Under the pieces are notes generated by a model. The model saw only the letters and a list, made by a program, of their open reading frames with translations. It ran no database searches and was not told the DNA's origin. The translations under genes were made by a program, and so were the position numbers. A DNA stretch of 64,000 nucleotides from a bacterium. GTDB lineage: Bacteria; Patescibacteriota; Minisyncoccia; 2-02-FULL-40-12; IGHO2-01-FULL-4-A. Positions 57,435-64,000 of this stretch are shown here, piece by piece. Location of the stretch: contig JAUYLN010000037.1 in NCBI GenBank assembly GCA_030698885.1, positions 1 through 64,000 on the forward strand, read 5' to 3'. Every line of letters begins with the position of its first letter. The first letter of the stretch is position 1.

Positions 57435-58550
57435 GTGAGCACAGAAGAAAAACAAACAATTGATGTTGTTAAAAAAGTATCACCGGCAGTAGTTAGCATT
57501 GTGGTTTCCAAATACATGCCGAAAATAAAACATATGTCCGTGTCGCCATTTGGTGATATGCCCTTTGGTTTTGGCATACCTCCTGAAATGCCCGATGCCG
57601 GAAATGGCATGGATTCAATAATTGGCCACGGAAATAGCAACGGACAGAAAGTAAAAGTAGGCGGAGGTTCGGGCTCTATAGTAAGCTCCGATGGCCTCAT
57701 ATTAACCAACAAGCATGTAGTTTTTGATACTAATGCCGACTACACGGTAATAACCAACGACGACAAAGAATATCCGGCAAAAGTTCTTTCCCGTGATCCG
57801 GTCAATGATGTGGCATTCGTAAAGATAGAAGCAACAGGCCTGCCCACCGCCGAACTTGGAAAATCAAAAGACATAGTCTTGGGACAGACAGTGCTCGCAA
57901 TAGGAAACGCTTTAGGTATTTTTTCAAACAGTGTTTCAAAGGGCATCATATCAGGTCTCGGCCGGAAAATTTCGGCTTCCATGGGGGGTGGTGAAGGTGA
58001 AATGGGAAACGGAGACGGCCAGATGCCTCAAATGGAAAGCTTGCGCAATGTTATTCAAACAGATGTTGCCATTAATCAAGGAAACTCCGGCGGGCCATTG
58101 GTAAATTTAAACGGCGAGGTTATAGGTATAAACACGGCAGTAATTTTCGGCGCGCAAAATATCGGATTCGCCCTGCCTATTGATTGGGCTAAAACCGACT
58201 TGGCCGATTTCAAAAAACATGGGCGCATAATCAGGCCATATATAGGATTGCGTTACATAATGCTGAACAAAGAGCTCAAGAGTATGTATAAACTCCCGGC
58301 TGACTATGGAGCGCTGGTGGTGCGCGACCATGTACCCGGTTCAGTTGCCGTAGTTCCTGATTCTCCGGCCGACAAGGCAGGAGTAAAAGAAAACGATATT
58401 ATCCTTGCAGTTAACGGCAAGAAGCTTGATGAGAAGAACGAAATATCAGACATTGTCCAAACCGCAAAAGTCGGCGATGAGCTGGAAATGGAAGTGATGA
58501 GGAAAAACAAAACCATAAAAGTTACCGCCAAACTGGAAGAACACGCGTAA
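57435..58550 (+). CDS. HtrA/DegP-type serine protease with one PDZ domain
   Basis: 371 aa. Trypsin-like triad His94 (LTNKHVVF), Asp125 (VNDVAFVK), Ser218 (QGNSGGPLV), then a PDZ domain (~283-365, GALVVRDHVPGSVAVV ... AGVKENDIILAVNGKKL). The start is GTG 57435. No signal peptide or membrane helix precedes the protease domain, unusual for HtrA, so either it is cytoplasmic or the annotated start misses an exported N-terminus. The sequence just upstream (57385-57433) is GC-rich and repeat-like. Shares a terminator with tmRNA. Confidence 0.9.
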   Translation: MSTEEKQTIDVVKKVSPAVVSIVVSKYMPKIKHMSVSPFGDMPFGFGIPPEMPDAGNGMDSIIGHGNSNGQKVKVGGGSGSIVSSDGLILTNKHVVFDTNADYTVITNDDKEYPAKVLSRDPVNDVAFVKIEATGLPTAELGKSKDIVLGQTVLAIGNALGIFSNSVSKGIISGLGRKISASMGGGEGEMGNGDGQMPQMESLRNVIQTDVAINQGNSGGPLVNLNGEVIGINTAVIFGAQNIGFALPIDWAKTDLADFKKHGRIIRPYIGLRYIMLNKELKSMYKLPADYGALVVRDHVPGSVAVVPDSPADKAGVKENDIILAVNGKKLDEKNEISDIVQTAKVGDELEMEVMRKNKTIKVTAKLEEHA

Positions 58551-58565
58551 GCCCTCTCACAAATA

Positions 58566-58592
58566 AAAAAACGGTTTAACCGTTTTTTTATT
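58566..58592. terminator. Bidirectional terminator between htrA and tmRNA
   Basis: AAAAAACGG and CCGTTTTTT pair around a five-base loop. Confidence 0.85.
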
Positions 58593-58594
58593 TG

Positions 58595-58946
58595 TGGATC
58601 TGGGGGGAATCGAACCCCCGTCTGGAGAATAATTTAAAATTGCACTACAAGTTTAGCCGAATTAGTTACGGTTCGGTTAAAAATCCGGCGAATCAACCGA
58701 AGAGCTATTTTGTGTTTTTCGTACATTGCCGCTAAAACATTTAAAAGACGACAATATCTTATACTGCTGTTAACGCCCTGGCCCGGCTAGCAGAAATCAC
58801 CGGCAAGACGCGCCTTAAGCAAAAGCTAAAGCGTAATTGCTATTTTGTTTGGCAATTATAATTTTGGGCAAATTATTTAGGTGGTGATTACCCATCCACC
58901 ACTTGCGCAGATTTTAAAATAAACTTCATCGAAGCCGGTCAGACCC
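58595..58946 (-). ncRNA. ssrA: Transfer-messenger RNA (tmRNA)
   Basis: 352 nt. The 5-prime end GGGTCTGACCGGCTTCGA and 3-prime GGGGGTTCGATTCCCCC-AGATCC form the alanine tRNA-like half with a G3-U70 wobble. The tag reading frame gives AKQNSNYALAFA and TAA, so the proteolysis tag ends ALAFA. CCA is not encoded. smpB is the next gene upstream. It rescues stalled ribosomes and marks the peptide for degradation. Confidence 0.95.
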
Positions 58947-58990
58947 AATGTTTACACTTTTAGCATATGTTAAAAGTGTAAACATTGGGT
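58943..58990. other. 20-bp perfect inverted repeat between smpB and tmRNA
   Basis: ACCCAATGTTTACACTTTTA (58943-58962) pairs with 58971-58990 across eight bases and includes the first four bases of tmRNA. It may end the smpB message and take part in tmRNA 5-prime processing. Confidence 0.7.
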
Positions 58991-58996
58991 GAAGTT

Positions 58997-59437
58997 TTAT
59001 GTTTTTAATATCCTTTCTACTTGTCTTTTTACGTCTCGTTTTTTTATGGATTCGCGCTTGTCGGATTTCTTCTTGCCTCGGCCTATGCCTATTTCAAGCT
59101 TAACCAAACCTTTTTTATTATACAATTTAATTGGCACAAGAGTCAACCCTCTCTCCTGCCCTTTTCCGGCTAAATATTTTAGTTCTGATTTTTTCAAAAG
59201 CAATTTAATGCTTCTTTGAGGATCGTAATCTGGGGAAATATTGCCTTGCTGATATGGTGATATCGTTGCGCCAACCAGCCACGCCTCGCCACCCAAAATT
59301 TTAACAAAAGAACCTACGATAGATGCTTTGCCGGATTTGATTGACTTAACCTCATGGCCGGCCAAAACTAGCCCTGCCTCCAGGGTTTCTAATATTTCAT
59401 AATCAAATCTGGCTTTTCTATTTTCCACAAAAGACAT
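58997..59437 (-). CDS. smpB: SsrA-binding protein SmpB
   Basis: 146 aa, standard. FVENRKARFDYEILETLEAGLVLAGHEVKSIKSG, EAWLVGATISPYQQGN, and the basic C-terminal tail (GRGKKKSDKRESIKKRD) that enters the mRNA channel. It works with the adjacent tmRNA. A conserved small protein in most bacteria; gene order smpB-ssrA on one strand supports co-regulation. Confidence 0.97.
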   Translation of the reverse strand: MSFVENRKARFDYEILETLEAGLVLAGHEVKSIKSGKASIVGSFVKILGGEAWLVGATISPYQQGNISPDYDPQRSIKLLLKKSELKYLAGKGQERGLTLVPIKLYNKKGLVKLEIGIGRGKKKSDKRESIKKRDVKRQVERILKT

Positions 59438-59622
59438 ATTAATAGCTTCTCATCAATTTAATAAAAATAAAAGCTTAACTATTGCTATTTACCCCATAAC
59501 CTTCTGGCAATTATTTCAGGCACAAGAAGCCGCTTTGCGGCGTTTGCCAAAAAGATGCGGGGTTTACATTGAATCAATCCTGTGCAATATTCTAGAAAGC
59601 ATTCTTTGAAAATGAGGCCCCT

Positions 59623-60213
59623 ATGTCAAAAATACTTGTCATCATTGCGACCATACTAGTCTGTGTTGTATCTGCATTTGCCTTAATCCGTATAGGCTTC
59701 AATTTAAATCCTAAGGAAGAAAAACCCGTTGAGGTTGTCTGGGGTCCGGGAGCAGAAAATTCAATAGGTCCGCATATAAACAACTCCGGAAATACCATGC
59801 ATTTTATAATTGAGCTGGTTGCCCGAGAGGCAAAAGGCACTCTGATAAGTTTTCCCCTTGAACATCCTTTTAGGATAAATAATTTTTCAGCGATGCTCTC
59901 ATATACCGCCCTTGGCAGTCCCTGCGGAGATGCGGCCGTCGTCGGATTTTTGGGATCGGATGAAGACAACATAATGCCCTTTGATATGCGTATAAATACC
60001 GAATATCCCGTACCGATAATCTTCCATCAGAACTTTGGAAACGGCATAGTAGTAGAAAACCTATATCTAAGTTTATTTGATGATATGTGCCACCCTACTA
60101 ACCTAAGAATTACCTTTCAGGCCAGCGGAGAGGCCCTTTACGATTCCCCCAGAAAATACCTGCGAGCGAAGACCGAGCATGGAAAAAGATTTAACATTCA
60201 GTATCTTTACTGA
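59623..60213 (+). CDS. Hypothetical membrane-anchored or secreted protein
   Basis: 196 aa. Hydrophobic N-terminus (~4-22, ILVIIATILVCVVSAFALIR), then a beta-rich outside domain with two Cys (GSPCGDAAVVGF, DDMCHPTNLRI) that may form a disulfide. No family recognised. GAGG ribosome binding site; own terminator at 60218-60243. Plus strand, divergent from smpB. Confidence 0.55.
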   Translation: MSKILVIIATILVCVVSAFALIRIGFNLNPKEEKPVEVVWGPGAENSIGPHINNSGNTMHFIIELVAREAKGTLISFPLEHPFRINNFSAMLSYTALGSPCGDAAVVGFLGSDEDNIMPFDMRINTEYPVPIIFHQNFGNGIVVENLYLSLFDDMCHPTNLRITFQASGEALYDSPRKYLRAKTEHGKRFNIQYLY

Positions 60214-60217
60214 CGCG

Positions 60218-60243
60218 CCCTCGCCTTTGGTGAGGGATTTTTT
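60218..60243 (+). terminator. Terminator of the gene at 59623-60213
   Basis: CCCTCGCC and GGTGAGGG pair around three bases and a T run follows. Confidence 0.8.
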
Positions 60244-60250
60244 TACAACA

Positions 60251-60282
60251 AATCAAAAACCACCGTAAGGTGGTTTTTGATT
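60251..60282. terminator. Terminator of the RRM gene, bidirectional
   Basis: AATCAAAAACCACC and GGTGGTTTTTGATT pair perfectly around four bases. Confidence 0.8.
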
Positions 60283-60293
60283 TTGAGAACAGT

Positions 60294-60599
60294 TTAGTAG
60301 TCCCTGCCTCCGCCTCCGCCAAATCCTCTGTCCCTTCTTGGCGGTCTTTCGGTCATAGGCTTAGCCTCGTTGACCTTCAACTGTCTGCCTCCCATATCTG
60401 AATCGTTGAACATCTCGACTGCTTTCTGGGCCTCTTCGTCGGTTGACATAGTGACGAAACCAAATCCTTTGCTGCGGCCTGAAAACTTATCTGATATTAC
60501 AACTGCATCTTCTACGGTACCGGCCTGTCCAAACATGGACTTAAGTTCATCACCGGTAGCAGAGTAAGGCAAATTGCCTACGTATAATTTGTTAGCCAA
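60294..60599 (-). CDS. RRM RNA-binding protein with glycine-rich tail
   Basis: 101 aa. RNP2 KLYVGNLPYS and RNP1 GRSKGFGFVTM mark one RNA recognition motif (~3-80), then an Arg/Gly tail (GFGGGGGRDY). Bacterial proteins of this type, known from cyanobacteria, are RNA chaperones often induced by cold. A structured leader (60628-60729) lies just upstream of the start, which suggests control at the RNA level. Confidence 0.95.
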   Translation of the reverse strand: MANKLYVGNLPYSATGDELKSMFGQAGTVEDAVVISDKFSGRSKGFGFVTMSTDEEAQKAVEMFNDSDMGGRQLKVNEAKPMTERPPRRDRGFGGGGGRDY

Positions 60600-60627
60600 A
60601 TTACATCAGCTTAATAGAAGCACTTGA

Positions 60628-60729
60628 TCGGAGAATTATGCCCGATTTCAGCTTGCTATTAAAACGCTTTAATTTATTAATAGACCGTAAGGTCTATTGG
60701 GCATGCGGGTAAACCCCACTGTTCTCCGA
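60628..60729 (-). promoter_or_regulatory. Structured 5-prime leader of the RRM gene
   Basis: Nested pairs: TCGGAGAA/TTCTCCGA outside, ATGCCC/GGGCAT next, AATAGACC-GTAA-GGTCTATT inside, plus a small GGGT/ACCC hairpin. It ends ~28 bases before the start codon. Could act as a thermosensor or protein-binding leader. No known riboswitch class was recognised. Confidence 0.65.
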
Positions 60730-60930
60730 CCCCTTCTTACGAAACCGGGTATTCCTCAAAACAGGCAAAAGTGACCATAAGATCACTTTCACGAACCCAA
60801 TGCATTAAGTATAGCTTAAAACCATTGCCGAGTCAACACCCTGTAGTAGAATTTCCGATGGCCTTTATGGTTTTTCAAAATTGACGGGCATACAATAGCT
60901 AGTAAGCAAAATTTAAATAAGCCATACTTA

Positions 60931-61219
60931 GGAGTGCAGGATTCAAACTAGCATCAGTTGAGCGGAGCGAATTTGGCTAATATTCAAGGCGAGAGGAGCG
61001 ATGCGTACCTTGAGGTACGTGAGCGACGAACAACGCAGAAGATTAGCTAAATTCGCCCGCCCTATCGGGAAGCTCAAAAATGGCTGATTTCCCTGCCTGC
61101 CGGCAGGCAGGTTTGTTACTCCTCCTCAATGTACCTTTGGGCACACTTTCGTCGTCGTGTCGCGAAACCATCCATTTTTGAGCTTCTCAATTTGATGATA
61201 GTTTGAAACCTGCACTCCC
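60931..61219. mobile_element. Long nested inverted-repeat element
   Basis: Outer ends GGAGTGCAGG-TTCAAACT type (60931-60956 and 61193-61218) match at 24 of 26 bases. Second pair GAAGCTCAAAAATGG (61069-61083 with 61172-61186) is perfect. GCGAATTTGGCTAAT (60967-60981 with 61042-61056) has one mismatch. Inside lies CGTACC/GGTACG and, at 61092-61111, the 20-nt CCTGCC palindrome. The ends resemble tRNA T-arm/acceptor sequence. No ORF. Confidence 0.6.
61092..61111. repeat. 20-nt palindrome, family copy 4
   Basis: CCTGCCTGCCGGCAGGCAGG, identical to the copy at 20932-20951 and 40 kb away from it. Confidence 0.9.
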
Positions 61220-61357
61220 AACCATCTACCGGCCGAAAAACCAATCGGAAATTTCACTACGGGGTCAACACCTGTTAGGTAACTGGTAACTAGTAACCGG
61301 TAATCGGTAAAGGCCGGTCCCGCCGTGGCGGGGCCGGGACCGATGCAAAGCCATTCC

Positions 61358-61418
61358 ACAAAAACAAAACACACCGCTCACATTCCCTCCGGAATAATGC
61401 GGTGTGTTTTGTTTTTGT
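61358..61418. terminator. Long palindromic terminator-like hairpin
   Basis: ACAAAAACAAAACACACCGC (61358-61377) and its exact reverse complement (61399-61418), with an inner ATTCC/GGAAT pair. Confidence 0.75.
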
Positions 61419-61419
61419 T

Positions 61420-61700
61420 CTTTCATTCTGATAGCTGCCAACTCTCCTGATTATCCGCCAAAAACACTTTCGTCCGAGCGGAAATCATAGACTACGGCAA
61501 CATTACTTTAACTTACGGCACTCTTAGGGCTTTCAGGCCTTTTAGATTAGGCGTCCCTTAACTTTTTAACCCGGGGTGTTTTGGGTCGCCCAGCAATTGC
61601 TTGTGCAAAGTGAAAAGCCCTTATTAACGTACTGGCTATATCGTATACCCACCCTAGTGAATCCTGAATGAAGAAATCGGGAGGGCAGGACTCAAATCAT
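61420..61700. other. Unassigned gene-free region, possible RNA
   Basis: No ORF. On the minus strand GGGCTTTTC and GAAAGCCC could pair, and GACGCCT/AGGC-type short stems occur; the long hairpin at 61358-61418 would end such a transcript. RNase P, SRP, 6S and tmRNA signatures were not found. Confidence 0.3.
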
Positions 61701-61710
61701 ATTGTTTGAG

Positions 61711-62748
61711 CTAGGCCATCGGCCAATTTAAAAAATTAACAGTCATTAAGGTTCCTTTACCAACCTCGCTTCTGACTGATATTGTGCCTTTATGCCTATT
61801 TACAATCTCTTTGACTATAGCCAGCCCCAAGCCAAATCCATGTTTCTTGGAATGATGCGTGGCTATTTTTGTTTTATAAAAAGGATTAAAAATATGCGGT
61901 ATCTCTTCAGGGTCAATGCCCACCCCGCTATCTTTCACGGTAAATTGAATAGTATCACCATTCTTTTTATGAACACTGACATCAACCGCGCCTCCTTCGT
62001 CGGTATAATCAATGGCATTCTTAATTAGGTTCGTTGCCAATTCTTCCAGCGCTGTCTCATTACCCCAAATTTTAGCCGGCTCTGACCTTATAACCGAAAG
62101 TTTTATGTTCTTGTTTAAAGCAATAGCGTTAAGGGCCGCGGCTGTGCCGTCAACTAACGCTGAAAGGTCAATCCTGGTAAAAGGCATCTCCCCTGTCCTG
62201 CCGTCAGCCATAGAAAGACTAAAGAGATTTTTTATTATCCGTGACATACGGTCCACTTCTTCAACATTGCTGTTCAAAGCATCTATGAGCTGCCCAACGT
62301 CGCTTTTGGAAGGATCCATCAATGCAACTTCGGCATTAGCCTTCATTATAGAAAGGGGCGTGCGTAATTCATGCGAAGCGTCCGCTACGAATCTCCTCTG
62401 GACTTCCATGGAGCGCACAATCGGTCCAAGAGCAAACTTAGATAAATAGAAACCGCCGGAGATGGCCAAAATAGTTACTATGGCATGTACCCAGTAACCA
62501 TATTCCCTAAGGTCTTGGGCTGTCTTTAACACGGCAAGATCTTCAATTCTTCTATCCTCGGCCAAGCCTCCTAAATTTTCACGTATTATTCTTTCTCTGG
62601 ATACATTTAAAGCGACGGTAAATATAGTTAGTATTACTAATATAGAGATGGCAAAGAGTGCAGTTAGCTCAAGGCGTGTCCTTAAGATAGCGCTACCCCT
62701 TGAGCCTATAGCCCACCCCCCTAATTGTCTCCACCGTTGTCTTTCCAT
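61711..62748 (-). CDS. Sensor histidine kinase
   Basis: 345 aa. Two membrane helices (~28-50 and 87-105) with a short outside loop, no clear HAMP domain, H-box FVADASHELRTPLS with His126, then N, G1 and G2 boxes (NLIKNAIDYTDEGG, DSGVGIDPEEI, GFGLGLAIVKEI). The ATG at 62748 lies 56 bp inside the response-regulator gene, a long overlap; no ATG, GTG or TTG start is found just after it. Phosphorylates the partner below; signal unknown. Confidence 0.93.
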   Translation of the reverse strand: MERQRWRQLGGWAIGSRGSAILRTRLELTALFAISILVILTIFTVALNVSRERIIRENLGGLAEDRRIEDLAVLKTAQDLREYGYWVHAIVTILAISGGFYLSKFALGPIVRSMEVQRRFVADASHELRTPLSIMKANAEVALMDPSKSDVGQLIDALNSNVEEVDRMSRIIKNLFSLSMADGRTGEMPFTRIDLSALVDGTAAALNAIALNKNIKLSVIRSEPAKIWGNETALEELATNLIKNAIDYTDEGGAVDVSVHKKNGDTIQFTVKDSGVGIDPEEIPHIFNPFYKTKIATHHSKKHGFGLGLAIVKEIVNRHKGTISVRSEVGKGTLMTVNFLNWPMA

Positions 62749-63367
62749 TGTTGTGGCCTAATTTTTTTCTTAGGTTTTTTATGTGGACGTCTATGACGTT
62801 GCTGAAAGAATCAAAGTTAAAATCCCAGATATGGTCTAAAATTTGTTCCCGATTTAAAACTTGGTTCGGATGGCGCATCATATATTCAAGAAGGCTGTAT
62901 TCTTTCAGGGTTAGAAATATTTCCTTGCCGCTATATGTAACTTTTCTGGTCGTAGGATTTAGAATCAAGCCTCCTACTTTAAGCTCGCTTGGAAGAGCCT
63001 CGTCGGGCCTTCTCAGGAGCGCTCTTACTCTGGCTATCAGCTCCTTAAATGAGAAGGGCTCGATAAGATAATCATCCGCTCCGTTGTCCAGGGCTAGAAT
63101 CTTGTCATCTAATGAGCCCCGTGCCGTAAGCACAAGAACCGGTATATTAATTTTTTGGGCGCGAATATTCTTGCAGATAGTAAAGCCATCCATATGGGGA
63201 AGCATCAGGTCAAGGATAATAAGATCATACTCATTCCTAAAAAGCTCAATCCTCCTTTGAGCTTTTTCACCATCAATAACATAGTCGGCGGCAAAACCTT
63301 CTTTTTCAAGACCGATTTTTAGGGCATTAGCTAATTTTTCTTCGTCTTCTATAATTAATATCCTCAT
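62693..63367 (-). CDS. OmpR-family response regulator with altered receiver
   Basis: 224 aa. Receiver: acidic pair in IIEDEEKL, phospho-Asp53 in ILDLMLPHMDG, Thr81 in VLTARG. The usual invariant Lys (DYL-x-KPF) is Glu103 in DDYLIEPFSF, one base from AAG. The C-terminal winged helix (LTLKEYSLLEYMMRHPNQV ... NVIDVHIKNLRKKLG) binds DNA. Paired with the kinase below by a 56-bp overlap. The Lys-to-Glu change would be expected to disturb phospho-signalling. Confidence 0.95.
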   Translation of the reverse strand: MRILIIEDEEKLANALKIGLEKEGFAADYVIDGEKAQRRIELFRNEYDLIILDLMLPHMDGFTICKNIRAQKINIPVLVLTARGSLDDKILALDNGADDYLIEPFSFKELIARVRALLRRPDEALPSELKVGGLILNPTTRKVTYSGKEIFLTLKEYSLLEYMMRHPNQVLNREQILDHIWDFNFDSFSNVIDVHIKNLRKKLGHNNGKTTVETIRGVGYRLKG

Positions 63368-63630
63368 TTATGTTTATCTCCGAAATCTCCTTCGAAAATA
63401 GGTTAAAAAATAAATAATAACAGACATTCTTCCGGGTACAATTGATAATTTTTTGGTCCAAGGTCCAAGCTATTCAAAAAACCCTATATTATAAGCGTGA
63501 ATTCCGGATGAAGAAGCTCCCCTGCATCAAAACACTAAAAACCTCGGTTTTATTGCCCTAATTATACGTCTTTATATTTATGCTGTCAAGGGATTTGCTA
63601 ACCGTCGCATTTTATGCTAAAGTTTTGTCA

Positions 63631-63647
63631 GGTGGCCGAAGGCCATC
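63631..63647 (+). promoter_or_regulatory. Hairpin directly before infC start
   Basis: GGTGGCC and GGCCATC pair around three bases, ending seven bases before the ATG, in the place of a Shine-Dalgarno sequence. It may regulate initiation. Confidence 0.5.
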
Positions 63648-63654
63648 TTTTCTA

Positions 63655-64000
63655 ATGAAAAGATACAAGCAATACACGCCTAGCGAAAAACGCCCTAAGG
63701 CTAATCACCAGATAAAAGCGCTGGAACTTCAGGTTATTGATAGCACCGGTGCTAATCTTGGCGTGATGAAAACATTTGAGGCCATTGCTTTGGCTCAAGA
63801 GCAGGGCCTGGACCTTATTGAGATAGGTCCGACTGCCAAACCGCCCATTGCTAAAATATTAGATTTTGGCAAGTATATGTATCAGAAAGAAAAGAAAAAA
63901 GACGCAGGGCACAAAGGAAAACAGGCATCACAAGAAGTAAAAACTGTTAAAATAGGATTCAGGACTGATGGTCACGACCTGGGAGTCAGAGCCAGCCAAG
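63655..64000 (+). CDS. infC: Translation initiation factor IF-3 (3-prime end outside window)
   Basis: 115 codons visible. After a short basic start (MKRYKQYTPSEKRPKANHQI) come ALELQVIDSTGANLGVMKTF, EQGLDLIEIGPTAKPPIAKI and LDFGKYMYQKEKKKDAGHKG, the IF-3 N-domain and linker, then VKTVKIGFRTDGHDL of the C-domain. It controls start-codon choice and subunit splitting. ATG 63655 is used here; no Shine-Dalgarno, but a hairpin just upstream. Reads off the right edge; rpmI and rplT usually follow. Confidence 0.96.
   Translation, partial: MKRYKQYTPSEKRPKANHQIKALELQVIDSTGANLGVMKTFEAIALAQEQGLDLIEIGPTAKPPIAKILDFGKYMYQKEKKKDAGHKGKQASQEVKTVKIGFRTDGHDLGVRASQ

Noticed and set aside
61126-61374. 82-aa minus-strand ORF in the structured region
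   Set aside because: It runs through inverted repeats and palindromes, has no ribosome binding site and no protein-like pattern.

Overview
This 64 kb window looks like the chromosome of a Candidate Phyla Radiation (Patescibacteria, most likely Parcubacteria-type) bacterium. The DNA is AT-rich with short AT-rich spacers. Genes are small and mostly housekeeping, many proteins are lineage-style membrane proteins of unknown function, and no biosynthetic pathways are seen. A class II (B12-dependent) ribonucleotide reductase occurs with a corrinoid adenosyltransferase, and a C-terminally long bS21 sits in a housekeeping run. This placement is inference from gene content; no rRNA is present to prove it. 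Almost all long genes are on the minus strand. Plus-strand genes are few, and several are small with strong ribosome binding sites.

Layout. 1-1.2 kb: C-terminal end of an SF2 helicase fused to five homing-endonuclease-type repeats. 1.3-9.4 kb: a small membrane-anchored winged-helix protein, four tandem paralogous PsbP-like membrane-anchored proteins, parB, parA, and a membrane protein next to a broken parA copy. 9.6-16.3 kb: small envelope genes, a secreted subtilase, an O-antigen-ligase-like protein, an amino acid permease and an MgtC-like protein. 16.4-23.2 kb: Lon, a SLOG-type protein, a P-loop kinase, tRNA-Lys with decayed copies, the cobalamin adenosyltransferase, a Nudix protein and two deoxyribosyltransferase-like paralogs. 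23.3-30.4 kb: a 130-bp MITE-like element, a VirD4/TraG-like ATPase with a membrane partner, a sigma4/HARE-HTH regulator, secF and secD. 30.4-35.9 kb: a MazG-like gene, ndk, and a split ComEC (MBL hydrolase and membrane channel) enclosing a membrane AAA ATPase. 36-46.9 kb: nrdJ, ftsZ, ftsA, ybeY, yqeY-like, bS21, HIT, hisS, lepB, pth. 47-54 kb: small unknowns, tRNA-Ser, tRNA-Pro, cca-HD, tRNA-Ala, tRNA-Arg, a TIM-barrel isomerase and a frameshifted RlpA-like gene. 53.4-55.8 kb: ClpP-like / SPFH / ClpP-like cluster. 55.9-64 kb: alkyladenine glycosylase, HtrA, tmRNA, smpB, an RRM protein with a structured leader, a 1.1 kb gene-free structured region, a two-component pair and the start of infC.

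Themes. Cobalamin adenosyltransferase probably feeds the only visible ribonucleotide reductase. ftsA-ftsZ and nrdJ each have a perfect DnaA box just upstream of a likely promoter. ComEC, its separated nuclease domain and the TraG-like ATPase point to DNA uptake or transfer. Lon, HtrA, two ClpP-like proteins, tmRNA and SmpB make the window rich in protein quality control.

The most unusual content is not a classical system but repeat dynamics. Short REP-like palindromes are inserted in frame into proteins. Palindromes are inserted into decayed tRNA-Lys copies. Inverted copies of tRNA 3-prime ends lie next to tRNA-Ser and tRNA-Pro. There are families of AT-rich intergenic hairpins, and a recombining array of PsbP-like genes carries 3-prime scars. 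The best candidates for an undescribed functional module are the SPFH/ClpP-like cluster with a shared upstream box and the structured RNA elements upstream of hisS and the RRM gene. No CRISPR array, prophage or transposase gene was found.
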